The notes: generated from the sequence alone by a model not told the origin. A stretch of DNA of 64,000 bases from Lineus longissimus (GCF_910592395.1 NC_088309.1:15440599-15504598), one strand, 5' to 3'. Numbered from the stretch's first letter, positions 9,961 through 20,817 are shown. A program made the numbers and translations.

Positions 9961-11116
9961 ATTCTTAGCTACTTTCTGTTATTATTTATTTTACAATAGA
10001 ACCCCTCTCTAAAAGTTACTCACTCATTGCCAAAATGTAAAATCTTTAAATGAAGTTTTATGTAAAACTTATAACAGAGGATGTCACTCCAATCGGGTCA
10101 TTTTTGCCTTGCACCTTTTTTCCTCTTCCTCAGTTTAGAACTGAAAAGGCAGGTCATGTTAGCAACCCTGTCACTGCCTCTGTTAGTGTTGTCTTTTTTT
10201 CCTCAAATTTTTTGAAATCTTCATTTTTTGCTAAAATAAAATTGTTTGGTTGTTAATTTTTTTAGATTCAACTTGAAAGGGTATGGCAACTGTTATTGTT
10301 AAAAAAATGATATTGTCCTGTCAATTTGTATCAAGTTTTACCCATGCATTATTTAACTGGTTTCAATTAACCAAAGCACTTCACAATCAGCCGCACCTAT
10401 ACAGTGCTTAGGGCTAACATTCATATTTTGCCATCTCTGCCGGCATCTACCCATTTAGAAAACCAATTAGGGCAAAGTGCCTTTTTCAAGAAAATATGAA
10501 CCAGCTATTCAAACCCAGTTCTTCCTGATTATGCGCCCGGCACTAGACCACTATGCCATTGATCTCCCTATGACAACTTTATTATCTATCTATCACTGAT
10601 AGGACTTGACTCTGGTCTACACATGAACATATTGATACTAATGATAGGACAACAAACATGAAATAATAAAAACCATTACATTCAAATTTATGTTATTATT
10701 GATGTTTGCATTTGCATATTTTTCGTTCTTATCATTTTCTTTATATCGTTATTTCACATTCACAAGTTGTCCCTGACTGATAGGCAGAGCAGCGGGTTAA
10801 ATTGGCCATCTTCGGGTGACTAGTATGCACAGGAAGGGCACTGGGTCATGTAAGATTCCTGAATTCATTGTAAAAGCATGAATAATTATCTAATTAGGGC
10901 TAGTGATTCCTAATTTTGCCATATCCCTTTGTTCAATCTTGTATGTATTTTTTTTTACTTCAATAAAGTCTGATATATATATTTCAGTTGGATCGAAGCA
11001 GCTAATACAATGGCTAAGGGGGTTTGACACAGCAGCTGCAGATGATTGGAGATGCGCCCATATTCGAATATGCTGAATGCCCATGATGTTCACAGAATTA
11101 TTTTTGTTCTTTTCAG
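9961..11116. other. BEN-gene intron sequence
   Basis: Mostly AT-rich intron. A possible exon starts after TATATTTCAG at 10988 but cannot be closed with a convincing donor. Nothing else is recognised. Confidence 0.4.
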
Positions 11117-11184
11117 CATTGTTAAAGAAAAAACCTGCAAGTTTGCAGTCTTTTCTTTCTGATGTGAATTGGGCCTACGAAGAG
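11117..11184 (+). CDS. BEN-domain gene, exon LLKKKPASLQ
   Basis: Acceptor TTCTTTTCAG, donor GTGAGT. Encodes LLKKKPASLQSFLSDVNWAY followed by EE, ending on a codon boundary. No family match from memory. It fits in phase to the next exon at 11339. Confidence 0.5.
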
Positions 11185-11338
11185 GTGAGTAGGCAATATT
11201 TGACAAACATGAATTGCAGTTGGCACATTTCACATGAACTTTTCTTTAACATATTTTTTTTCCCTAAAATTTACTGCTGTACGTTAGGCTCCCTGCATTC
11301 CCTTCCTTTCCCTCGCCTCCATTTCGCGACAATACTAG

Positions 11339-11619
11339 TCGTTACACCCACTCATCCCTCGAACAACTGATCTACATGTACTGCAACAAAGTACTATTGA
11401 CTGTGAATGTAAGTATTATTTATAACTATTTTGAAATCATATAATGGAATTGATTACAATCCATCGAACAGGACTCTTAACAATTACAAGCTGAATATAT
11501 TAAAGTGAAGATAATAAAAAGACTGAAGCATTACTAGTAAATTATCAATCTATTGATTTTTTTATTTACAAATATTCCTTATTACAGTTCTGGCCGACCC
11601 GAACGAAGAAAAGTCAAAT
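11339..11619 (+). CDS. BEN-domain gene, exon pair (first copy)
   Basis: Exons 11339-11408 (TTDLHVLQQSTIDCE after a short lead) and 11588-11619 (FLADPNEEKSN), with donors GTAAGT and GTGAGT. The pair and its 179-bp intron are duplicated almost exactly at 11849-12115. All junctions keep frame. Confidence 0.55.
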
Positions 11620-11720
11620 GTGAGTATATCTTTTTCTTTAAAAAACATTTGTTTCACCCAATCGTCCCTCGAATGTGGCTGTCGCAGTCAGACTCAGAGG
11701 TTGATATAAATATAAACTAG

Positions 11721-11741
11721 GAATCAATTGTGGAGGCAAAG
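11721..11741 (+). CDS. BEN-domain gene, 21-nt micro-exon
   Basis: AAACTAG acceptor, ESIVEAK, then donor GTGAGT. Seven codons in phase 0, linking the first duplicated pair to the second (SN-ESIVEAK-IAETTDL). Small, so it needs transcript support. Confidence 0.4.
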
Positions 11742-11848
11742 GTGAGTCCATTTGCTTTAAAAGGCTAACTATTTTCCAGTTGAGCGACATCCATTATTGG
11801 TTCATACTTATATACACTATATTTTTGGTTTGTTTCTGTAATTTTTAG

Positions 11849-12115
11849 ATTGCTGAAACAACTGATCTACATGTACTGCAACAAAGTACTATTGACTGTG
11901 AATGTAAGTATTATTTATAACTATTTTGAAATCATATAATTGAATTGATTACAATCCATCGAACAGGACTCTTAACAATTACAAGCTGAATATATTAAAG
12001 TGAAGATAATAAAAAGACTGAAGCATTACTAGTAAATTATCAATCTATTGATTTTTTTTATTTACAGATATTCCTTATTACAGTTCTCGGCGACCTTAAC
12101 AAAGAAACGTCAAAT
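11849..12115 (+). CDS. BEN-domain gene, exon pair (second copy)
   Basis: Exons 11849-11903 (IAETTDLHVLQQSTIDCE) and 12084-12115 (FLGDLNKETSN). The intron (11904-12083) is nearly identical to that at 11409-11587, and the second exon has several amino-acid changes (ADPNEEK versus GDLNKET). Confidence 0.55.
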
Positions 12116-12437
12116 GTGAGTAGTCTATATATTTGTCTTTAAAAAACATTCCAACATCAGGTATTACAACTTTTGCAATTACAAAGTTGACGTTGTTGCC
12201 ACATGAATGAAAAAATTCTGCATAATTTCCATTTACAGTTACATATGATGCAAGAAACTTCAATTTCAGAATGTTTGCGGCAAATGCTTCAAAATTAAAT
12301 ACTGCACATGTTATGCTAAAATCAGAAGTTACCCGTTACACTTTGACATGTGGATTGAAGTCTCCTGAGGCAAGCACCTCTCTAAAGGACACCCTCTATG
12401 AAGGACACTGATTAATTTGACTTCTTTCACATTTCAG

Positions 12438-12455
12438 CTGCTCTATGATCTTAAT
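12438..12455 (+). CDS. BEN-domain gene, 18-nt micro-exon
   Basis: ACATTTCAG acceptor, LLYDLN, donor GTAAGT; six codons in phase 0. Both splice sites are strong for so short an exon. Confidence 0.4.
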
Positions 12456-12828
12456 GTAAGTAAGAATCCGGACAACAATCATAGAGACATATGCATCCCT
12501 TTATGAAATTTAGGTGTTTTCTCACCAGTACATTTCTTCAAGTCTGTGTCAATTAAAAACAAAAATATGCCATGTTACACATTTTACCGTTACTAAAAAA
12601 GACGACAACATGAATTGCTTGTAAAACCATACAAGAATTTGTTGTAATTGTGATTTAAAGGATGTTATTTTCTTAATATAAGGCAAGTAGATTGCCCAGA
12701 TTGCCGAGAATCTTTAATCTCAGTCTTTGTATTCAAGGCTGGCCTTCAAACAAGTTGGCTTTTTGGCTACAATTTCAAAGATGTGCATGACAGAACCTTT
12801 GTTTATCCCAGAAAACGTTTGCTTCCAG

Positions 12829-12952
12829 ATTATGACAGACATCAATCACATCAAGAGTCAGAATGACCAAATCATTCAAAAAAAAATGCAAAAATTTTGG
12901 AGCAGAATCAAGAAATCATTAATCTGCTTCATTCAAAAATTCACCACAGGAA
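12829..12952 (+). pseudogene. BEN-domain gene, coiled-coil exon with a frameshift
   Basis: Acceptor GCTTCCAG, donor GTATGT. The first half reads IMTDINHIKSQNDQIIQKK in phase 0; the second half reads ILEQNQEIINLLHSK in the next frame and ends in the phase the following exons need. The switch falls in a run of nine A (12880-12888); ten would keep the frame. Either a one-base deletion or a sequencing error. The residue pattern suggests a coiled coil. Confidence 0.45.
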
Positions 12953-13157
12953 GTATGTATTTCTCGACAATATACTATAAAGAAGAAGGGTGGCCTGAAC
13001 ACTTAGAAATCAGAAATTGAACAAATAACAAGAATCCTTGTATTTGTTTTCCAATGAAAAATAAAACCATGACCACGAGACCATGAGCAAAACACTCTCA
13101 GAAGAAGAAGAATATAGCCTCAACATATACATAAAAAATGGATGGAATTATGTAAAA

Positions 13158-13262
13158 TATTACTTGTTGGCTCACCTTAGGGGAGTCTATACAACACCGC
13201 ATTGTCCGTCATCCGTCGTTGTCATCCGTACATGGGTCTTGGCGTCCGTCATCGTCCGTATT
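13158..13262 (+). repeat. GTGAGC repeat fragment
   Basis: TTGGCTCACCTTAGGGGAGTC followed by repeated GTCATCCGTC/GTCCGT motifs, as at the 5' end of other family members. Confidence 0.6.
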
Positions 13263-13305
13263 GATCTTGCTTTCAGAGTTCAACTATTTATCAAATCTCT
13301 TTCAG

Positions 13306-13374
13306 ATCTACCTCAAATTGCCCTACTGTACCCTTGATTGCACCTGAACTGGAAATCCCCATGAACACCTTTGA
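13306..13374 (+). CDS. BEN-domain gene, duplicated exon 1 of 5
   Basis: Reads STSNCPT.PLIAPELEIPMN followed by TFE, flanked by TCTTTCAG and GTGAGT. It starts and ends in phase 2, so any number of these exons could be included or skipped without a frameshift. Confidence 0.5.
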
Positions 13375-13627
13375 GTGAGTATTGCAGTGGAGCAAGGCAG
13401 CAAAGAAGGTCTGATTTTTCAACAGTGTTATGCACTGAGCCGTTGATATCTTGGATTTGCTTCATTAGGAGGTTTAGTTACTGACACAGGTTTGGACAGG
13501 GGCTAATGTACATCATCCATGGAAATCAAGACCATAACATAGTATTATTTATAGAAATGAGGAATACCAAGCAATAGATGTATTGATCTTGCTTTCAGAG
13601 TTCAACTGTTTATCAAATCTCTTTCAG

Positions 13628-13696
13628 ATCTACCTCAAATTGCCCTACTGTACCTTTGATTGCACCTGAACTGGAAATCCCCATGAACACCTTTGA
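13628..13696 (+). CDS. BEN-domain gene, duplicated exon 2 of 5
   Basis: Same 69-nt exon as at 13306 (STSNCPTVPLIAPELEIPMN then TFE), with identical splice sites and phase. Confidence 0.5.
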
Positions 13697-13866
13697 GTGA
13701 GTATTGCAGTCGAGCAAGGCAGCAAAGAAGGTCTGATTTTTCAACAGTGTTATGCACTGAGCCGTTGATATCTTGGATTTGCTTCATTAGGAGGTTTAGT
13801 TGCTGACACAGGTTTGGACAGGGGCTAATGTACATCATCCATGGAAATCAAGACCATAACATAGTA

Positions 13867-14950
13867 CATTACGAGAAAAGCATAAACTCAACCCCGCGCA
13901 TGCGCAGACGTGACCCGATCTGACCTAATTGGCAGACCAGCCGGTCAATAGAAAATACATTGAGCACGTAGGTATTGCCATCTCACGGCTTCCAGGGGAA
14001 CTGGGGGCAAGTTGCCGATAGCAGACATGAAGGATATAATATATATCTATCCCCTGGCCAAATTTCAAGTAATTTGAAGAAAATTTTAAGTTGAACACAT
14101 CGACGGTGAAATTTGCCCGATTTTCCAAGCCTAAATGCATTAGAATTGCTTTGAAAAATGGCAAAATTAGAGAATGTAGTGACTTTGAAGGCTTGTAACT
14201 TCGCGCGCGTTGCATGGATTTTAGTTGCCGATAGCAAGTGCAGATGGCGATACCGTATAGAGCACCTCCATCAAGTTTGAGCGTATTTGAAGAAACTTCA
14301 CCGTTGAACATTGGGGTCCTCAAAATCGACTATTTTCAGAATGTTGTAATTTCGTCAGAGTCCAAATCAAGAAAAACCCATTGATTCTTCTTCCTTAAAA
14401 TGCAACAGGAGCACACTTTACATTACCTTGAGGATGTTTCGGTTGTGTATGGGTGTGGTGTGGACCTGGCCTGATTACTCCAATGTGTTGTCCTGTTAGC
14501 AGGGTGTGGGCCGGGTGTGGCCTGGCCGGGGGGGGGGGGGGGGGGGGGGGCGGGGTCGTTATTCCTTGGAAGACCATTTTCAGAATGTTGTAATTTCGTG
14601 AAGATGATTCGGTGGTGCATGGATGTGGTGTGACCCTGGCCTGATTACTCCAATGTGTGGTCCTGTTAGCAGGGTGTGGGGTGTGGCCTGGCCGGGGGGG
14701 GGGGGGGGGGTCGTTACTCCTTGGAGGTCAATTTTCGAGCAAAAACCCACTGAATCTTCTTCACAAATGCAACAGGAGCACACTTTACATTACTTGACAA
14801 TAATCGGGATTAACGCCGCGAGTGCGTGGCAATTCCAAACTTGTTGTTGCGGGATCCATGGTAGCGATTGCGGGCCTCTGATTGGCTGGCGATGTGAACG
14901 GTGCTGCCACCTTACGGATAGCGGACTTGCTCCATTTCTCCTAATGATTA
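13867..14950. mobile_element. 1.1 kb insertion inside the exon-repeat array
   Basis: Interrupts the junction that reads ATAGTATTATTTATAG in undisturbed units. The ends CATTACGAGAAAA and TTTCTCCTAATG are imperfect inverted repeats. The interior holds two copies of a ~190-bp segment (14400-14580, 14585-14790) with GCAACAGGAGCACACTTTAC, and G runs of 23 (14528-14550) and 17 (14694-14710). No protein is recognised. Confidence 0.6.
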
Positions 14951-15030
14951 TTTATAGAAATGAGGAATACCAAGCAATAGATGTATTGATCTTGCTTTCA
15001 GAGTTCAACTGTTTATCAAATCTCTTTCAG

Positions 15031-15099
15031 ATCTACCTCAAATTGCCCTACTGTACCTTTGATTGCACCTGAACTGGAAATCCCCATGAACACCTTTGA
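15031..15099 (+). CDS. BEN-domain gene, duplicated exon 3 of 5
   Basis: Same 69-nt exon and splice sites as the first two copies; first copy to the right of the insertion. Confidence 0.5.
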
Positions 15100-15352
15100 G
15101 TGAGTATTGCAGTGGAGCAAGGCAGCAAAGAAGGTCTGATTTTTCAACAGTGTCATGCACTGAGCCGTTGATATCTTGGATTTGCTTCATTAGGAGGTTT
15201 AGTTGCTGACACAGGTTTGGACAGGGGCTAATGTACATCATCCATGGAAATCAAGACCATAACATAGTATTATTTATAGAAATGAGGAATACCAAGCAAT
15301 AGATGTATTGATCTTGCTTTCAGAGTTCAACTGTTTATCAAATCTCTTTCAG

Positions 15353-15421
15353 ATCTACCTCAAATTGCCCTACTGTACCTTTGATTGCACCTGAACTGGA
15401 AATCCCCATGAACACCTTTGA
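15353..15421 (+). CDS. BEN-domain gene, duplicated exon 4 of 5
   Basis: Same 69-nt exon, identical protein sequence to copy 3. Confidence 0.5.
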
Positions 15422-15674
15422 GTGAGTATTGCAGTGGAGCAAGGCAGCAAAGAAGGTCTGATTTTTCAACAGTGTCATGCACTGAGCCGTTGATATCTTG
15501 GATTTGCTTCATTAGGAGGTTTAGTTGCTGACACAGGTTTGGACAGGGGCTAATGTACATCATCCATGGAAATCAAGACCATAACATAGTATTATTTATA
15601 GAAATGAGGAATACCAAGCAATAGATGTATTGATCTTGCTTTCAGAGTTCAACTATTTATCAAATCTCTTTCAG

Positions 15675-15725
15675 ATCTACCTCAACAAATTTAAATTGCC
15701 CGACTGCAACATCTGTAGATAATGG
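15675..15725 (+). CDS. BEN-domain gene, duplicated exon 5 (diverged)
   Basis: Reads STSTNLNCPTATSVDNG in 51 nt; keeps the NCPT core and the phase but differs from the other four after it. Possibly the ancestral or terminal version. Joins in frame to 16051. Confidence 0.5.
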
Positions 15726-16050
15726 GTGAGTATTGCAGAATTACCAGACAAAACACTGCAGAAATAGTGGAACTACTTTCTACCATCGCTATATACACTG
15801 AATCGATTTGAACCAGAAGGTACAAAACTGCACTGTCTGCCGTCAATGTCAGATATTAAACCTCGGATGCCAAAATTCCACTTGATCTGTTTCTCAACTA
15901 GGCCACCAGGGGGCAAAACCTCTAACTGTAAAGCAATATACATGTGCATGTTTCTTAACCACGATGAATTCCTATTAACCACCAATTATCTATATGGCGA
16001 GCACAATGGTCACTGGCCTCTCATATTAAATTGTTTTGGGTTTTTTTCAG

Positions 16051-16095
16051 AAATGTTGTGATTGGCGGTGGCATTTTCTCGATTCCCCTTTCAAA
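16051..16095 (+). CDS. BEN-domain gene, start of the BEN-like domain
   Basis: Acceptor TTTTTTTCAG, donor GTAAGT. Encodes NVVIGGGIFSIPLSK, resembling the opening strand of BEN domains (a V.LG.GV..PKS pattern). It ends in phase 2, as the final exon at 20922 requires. About a dozen residues usually present between these blocks are missing, so another exon may be unseen. Confidence 0.5.
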
Positions 16096-16532
16096 GTAAG
16101 TTTATAAATAATGATAGATATTTTCAGATGATTATTTCATTGCGACGCATAGTGTCAGCATAAAGAGTAATCCCTGTGTGTGATGGATCACTTTATTAGA
16201 AACTCCAACTGTGTTTGTTCATAGCAAAACCCTCGGGGGGGGGCCCAGAGGTGACAAGTGATTTATCATATATATTGATATATTGCTATATCCCGGTGAT
16301 ATATATCTTATAATTATTTGTACAAGTCATTTATCGTCAGTTGTCAATTTGTCATGAGTCACTGTATTCTGTCTGGTGTCACTGAGCATTGCACATGGTA
16401 TCAACCTGCACCTTTGTATCATTAAAAACACAGTCAAAAGTATCTCAAAAAAAATATGACTGGCAGCTGTGATTGCAATTGAGTGTCATCTGTAGTCGTA
16501 GTCATCATCAGTCTTGATACTTACTTACTTAC
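16096..16532. other. BEN-gene intron before the antisense transposase
   Basis: Intron sequence with a (TTAC)n run at 16519-16542, immediately after the transposase stop on the other strand. No other feature seen. Confidence 0.5.
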
Positions 16533-17672
16533 TTACTTACTTTTGTTTCTTTTCGCTTTCATCTCTTCTCTCCTTTGAATGGGGTGCATAAATTTCATAT
16601 GCCTTTCCCAGTCTGTGTTGGACAAGAAGACATACCTGCAACCGTAGCCACAAGAGCCCAGTGTGTTACTTGGGCAAAAGTTATCAAGCTTGTCATACAC
16701 TGTCATTGTCTTCATGTCCAGATATGTCTGGTAATGTCCAGGAAAAGCTGGGTCAGGTGCAGGTGAAAAACTCATGCAGCCTTGCTTGTGGATCTGCTGC
16801 ATGAAAGTGGTCGCCTGAATGACATTTGCTGTGCAGTGACTGCAGTCATGGCTGAAACATTTCATGTACTCAATGCCATGGCACCTCCGAGTGCAATGAT
16901 TCAGAATAAAACGGAACTCGTCCGCATATTCGGAATCCTGTCTGAGTGATTGAAAAGATGACCTGATGTTCTCGAAGTCGTTGTAGGGAAATGGGAGAGA
17001 TCCTCCCATAACCCCAGTCATGTCTGTCATGAAGTCGTCGTACTTGCCACCTTTCCAATATGACAAGCATTCTGTGATTGCGTGGTCAAAATTTTGCACC
17101 TCACTCATGCCTTCTGTCCTACGTCTGAGTGTCACACCAACAAGATCTCTAGAGAGAGGTGCCCAGGCATGCTCTATTGGATTCTCCTTGGAGTTTCCCG
17201 GGGCATGTTGTGTGATCCCAAAATAATCTAGATTCAAGTCCTTCCACAGCCGACCATAAATAAAGATATTATGCATGCTTTTGAAGCACCAGTCTGGCCC
17301 TCCGTCAGAGATTACTCCAACAACTGGTTTTATATTACGAGACATGATGGTATACAGATCATTGGCATGATTTATGGCTGTGGAAGGATGAAATCGAACT
17401 GCCCGCAAATATAAGTGAAGATTACCAGTAACAGGGCAAAACAAATGGTCTCGGCCATTTTCATCCTTGACTGATGATGGGATTGAACTATCTTTTGAAC
17501 TCAACATTAGATAGCCTGAAGGATTGAGCTTGCTGTTGGGTTCAGGGAAGTCATGGTCATGGTAATTTGGACGATCTGAAGTGGGAAATATTTTCCTAAT
17601 TTGAATGTAGCGGGACACAGCCAGAGTCCCCACATTTACTTTGTTTTTGTCGTCACTAGATAGAATACTTGA
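16533..17672 (-). CDS. DDE-type transposase-like protein, C-terminal exon
   Basis: A 380-codon open stretch. The acceptor CCCTTGAG ends at 17673; coding starts SSILSSDDKNKVNVG. Candidate catalytic residues are Asp in SSDDKNK, Asp in VVGVISDGGPDW and Glu in NPIEHAWAPLSR, matching the RNase-H-fold order of IS630-like enzymes. The C-terminus has a zinc-finger-like C-x3-C-x12-H-x4-H (CGYGC...HMKFMH) and a basic tail. No ATG begins the frame and the N-terminal part lies in the exon at 20420. I recognise related uncharacterised animal proteins but not a named superfamily. It lies antisense in a BEN-gene intron. Confidence 0.7.
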   Translation of the reverse strand, partial: SSILSSDDKNKVNVGTLAVSRYIQIRKIFPTSDRPNYHDHDFPEPNSKLNPSGYLMLSSKDSSIPSSVKDENGRDHLFCPVTGNLHLYLRAVRFHPSTAINHANDLYTIMSRNIKPVVGVISDGGPDWCFKSMHNIFIYGRLWKDLNLDYFGITQHAPGNSKENPIEHAWAPLSRDLVGVTLRRRTEGMSEVQNFDHAITECLSYWKGGKYDDFMTDMTGVMGGSLPFPYNDFENIRSSFQSLRQDSEYADEFRFILNHCTRRCHGIEYMKCFSHDCSHCTANVIQATTFMQQIHKQGCMSFSPAPDPAFPGHYQTYLDMKTMTVYDKLDNFCPSNTLGSCGYGCRYVFLSNTDWERHMKFMHPIQRREEMKAKRNKSK

Positions 17673-18068
17673 CTCAAGGGCCCAACGCGCCGCGTAGTGG
17701 CAAAAAAGCGAAGCTGGCGAAACATTTATAACGGGTCACCGTCACTTATTATTGGACTTATAGCGCATTTACGGGGTTGCAACTATTTTGCTTTATAGTG
17801 TCACCAGGAAAGAAAAGCATGCGACCTAACGCCGATCTATTTGTATAAAGTGATAATTGGAAGGTATATAGTAGGAAATATCAATAAAATAATCATTCCA
17901 TGTCGTCTTTTGAGGGCATTTTTGATTGTAAAAAATATATGTGTACGTCACCGTAGTCTCTGCAATGATAATTTTATCAGAGCAGTCTCGCGCAAGTAGA
18001 AGTTCTTTACCTACTAGTTCTTCACTTATTAGTCTCAACGTCTGGCGCAAAGCCAGACGTTTTCCATT

Positions 18069-18207
18069 ACGATTTCACTACGATGTTTGACAATAAGGAG
18101 CAGTGCGCAAGATATGCTAATGAGCAGACTTCCCTCGCTTGAGTTTCTGAAGAATGTTCCATATCGCGCTAAGCTCATCACTGCTGATTATGACAGGCGT
18201 GCAGCGG
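18069..18207 (+). repeat. 140-bp direct repeat, first copy
   Basis: CGATTTCACTACGATGTTTG through GACAGGCGTGCA, about 90% identical to 19617-19750. The shared frame reads HDFTTMFD.KEQCAR with in-frame stops, so it may be a decayed coding piece. Origin unknown. Confidence 0.55.
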
Positions 18208-19616
18208 TAGGTATCTGCTGCCCAACTTCCACCCTAATACGGTACAATAAGTTACCATTTGATGAGAATGGGACAATGCCCTCACTGTGTATGGAGTCAT
18301 AGGGATAAGAAGACATTATTCATTAGTGTTGGTACAAGTGATTTTGCCCAAAAAGCATGCGCATTCAAAAAACAAAATATGCAAGGTATCACGTACATGA
18401 CCATGACGACGTGCAGAAAGTACACTGGCCAGTGCATACCCTATGGCTATGTATAGTAAACATGGTAAACATGAACAACATCATTATTCATCGGCAGTTC
18501 ATTTTACTCCGAGCTTTTCCTGAAACATATTGCCATGATGATTAGGCCTACCAACCATGTACCATGACCAATAACGGCACTAGATCATGTAGATGTCAAC
18601 AAGTTCACATGAACCGTATAATCCCGCATGGCGCATGTGGGGCATGCGTCTAAACCAAAGCCCCAAAATCACTTGTTTTGGTCTATTTCACTTGTGTTTC
18701 CCCGTCTCCCAGTCCATAATACATTTACAGTTTACAATCCCCGATCATGGCCCAACAAAAGGTCATCGGTTGACTAAAGCCAAGGAACACAACTGTTCAA
18801 TGGATTTATAGTTGAATGCGATCAAACTCCGTCTTTTCAATCGTGGATTGTAAATATAACCCCATGGGCCTAGGGAAGGCCCTATAACAATACTTTCGAC
18901 ACAGTTATTATCTCCGCTGCCTCCACCATGTTACACACAGTGCTCACTGCTGATTCTAAAATGCGCCACCTAGTCAATTGCACTATCGTCATCACCTCAT
19001 CATACTTCATTGACATTACAGGCACACATTGACATAGACCACTGTTGCAATCAACGACACAGTCGCTATCCAAGTAGCATTATAGAGGTAATTATCATTA
19101 TCATACCTAATTAGCATGTGAACCAATCGCGTCGCGTCCTTTGCGATCACGGCAAAGCCTCATGGAATTATGTCTTTCAACGTTGAATAATTTTTCATAT
19201 TCCATGCCTACAACTTCAATTTCTTCATAATCCATGGCTAGAAGTTCAATACTAATATAATATCCAAGATAAAGTTACAAGAAGTAGTCAATAGGGGTCT
19301 CTCACCTCTCGATGTATGTCCACACTATTCACGCTTGTACGAGGAATACATTCAATGCTGAATCTAACAACACCCAGTGCCCTTACTCTGTATATTAGTC
19401 ACTGGAAGATGGCCCATTTCACTCCTTGCTTCTACTTCACCTATAGTCTCATTGCAAACGCCTCAGTTCTATGATATCACATTCACTTTCAGCTGTCATG
19501 CAACGCAACAACTGTGCTATCTGCCATCGCACATCAACGAAGAAGTGCAGCCGCCCACATTCCACCTCACGTCTGTCCGACCGGCTGCAATCCTCGAGGA
19601 CGCCCCACTGTACCAC

Positions 19617-19750
19617 GATTTCACTACGATGTTTGACAAGAAGGAGCAGTGCGCGAGATAGGCTAATGAGCAGACTTCCCTCGCTTAAGTTTCAGAAGAA
19701 TGTTCCATATCGCGCTAAGCTGACCACTGCTGACCATGACAGGCGTGCAT
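19617..19750 (+). repeat. 140-bp direct repeat, second copy
   Basis: Counterpart of 18069-18207; upstream of it the frame is open from 19377 but the protein is not recognised. Confidence 0.55.
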
Positions 19751-20288
19751 TGGACTGGTACAGGTTGGAACTGAACATTGAATATGCTGGTGGTGACGCT
19801 TTCTGATGAGAAGTTGGTCGTGACTGATGCAGTATCCTTGGACTTGTCCACAGCATCGTTCAATCATTGCTCTCTGAGCTGCCTTGATTCTGCCTTGATT
19901 CTGTACCCAAATACTAAGACCAAATGCCTGTTGACTGTGCTTTAAGAGAGACTGGCCCCATGCCTAGAGATATGACTGACCCCTATTGGCAAATTTGTAT
20001 GACTTTATCTTGCCTACCTAGCTGCTGCCTATAGTCTCCCTTTAACTGCGGAACACTTCAAAGTCGATAAAATGCCATGTTCCACCTTTTAATGTGTTCA
20101 GACTGCCATTTTCAAAATAATCAAGTCAGGACACTGCCTTCTAGTCTCATAATAAATTTTGCTTTCCTCAATATATAATAACATTTCTTCTTCTTCAATG
20201 CTTTCATCATTCCAAACTTCTCCTCCTCTGACTTTTACAGGGGTACAGTCATGGCAATCAAAACCCAAATACTGAGACCAAATGCCTG

Positions 20289-20345
20289 TTGACTGTGCTT
20301 TAAGAGAGACTGGCGCCATGCCTAGTCTCTCTTAAAGCACAGTCA
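20289..20345. repeat. 23-bp stem hairpin
   Basis: TTGACTGTGCTTTAAGAGAG.. (20289-20311) is the perfect reverse complement of 20323-20345, with an 11-base loop. The left arm is also part of a direct repeat with 19930-19955. Confidence 0.75.
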
Positions 20346-20419
20346 ACAGACACCAACCCCCTCAGACTCAGAAACCACAAACGCCCAACCCTTCCTGCTA
20401 CCATAATACTTCTGGATAC

Positions 20420-20817
20420 ATTAGAATGATCAGAGAACATTTCCCTAAATAAAAGAACCTGGCTTCTACAGAAATGTATATCTTGATGTTCTTTCACAAG
20501 GTCATTCTGCTTGGCAGGTACTCGAGCATGTATACTAGACGTGTACCTGCCAGCAGAGATGGAGGTGGATCTCGGAGGCTCGAGTAGCCTTGCTACTGTA
20601 CTCTGGCTTATGCTTTTTAATTCAGGTACGCTCCTCATTAGGTCCTTCCTTATATTATTTATGGTCACACCGCAACTTGCAGTGTCTGTTCTGCGGCGTT
20701 TGTGGGCTGAAAACCCATTATGGGTTATAAATGTTTCTGCTGCACCCAGTATGCCTGGGTACTGTTTCAGCTTGGACGGCCTACCCATTTTAGTGTTGAA
20801 AGGATCAGCAGGTTTGC
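20420..20817 (-). CDS. DDE-type transposase-like protein, N-terminal exon
   Basis: Acceptor TTATTTTTCAG precedes 20817; donor GTATCC follows 20420. It encodes a helical region: GRPSKLKQYPGILGAAETFI, GVTINNIRKDLMRSVPELKS, ARVPAKQNDLVKEHQDIHFC, ending REMFSDHSN in phase 0. This joins directly to SSILSSDDKNK with the spacing expected of the family. Basic and helix-turn-helix-like, so probably the DNA-binding part. The initiating exon upstream was not found. Confidence 0.65.

Larger units (their letters stand above)
13262..15728 (+). repeat. 322-bp tandem units, each carrying one exon
   Basis: Units start near 13262, 13579, 14983, 15305 and 15627 (the last diverged). Adjacent units are almost identical, including the intron. 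A 1.1 kb insertion splits units two and three. Each unit holds one 69-nt exon (51 nt in the last) with the same acceptor (CTCTTTCAG) and donor (GTGAGT), so a run of equivalent exons was made by tandem duplication. Confidence 0.85.
17673..20419 (-). other. intron between the two transposase exons
   Basis: 2.7 kb. Contains a 140-bp direct repeat (18069-18207 and 19617-19750), a second repeated segment (19895-19965 and 20261-20320) and a long hairpin at 20289-20345. An open frame at 19377-19661 ends at the repeated block and shows no family. Confidence 0.5.

Noticed and set aside
14395-14783. Proline-rich frames (PPPPPPPP)
   Set aside because: They arise only from translation of the poly-G runs.
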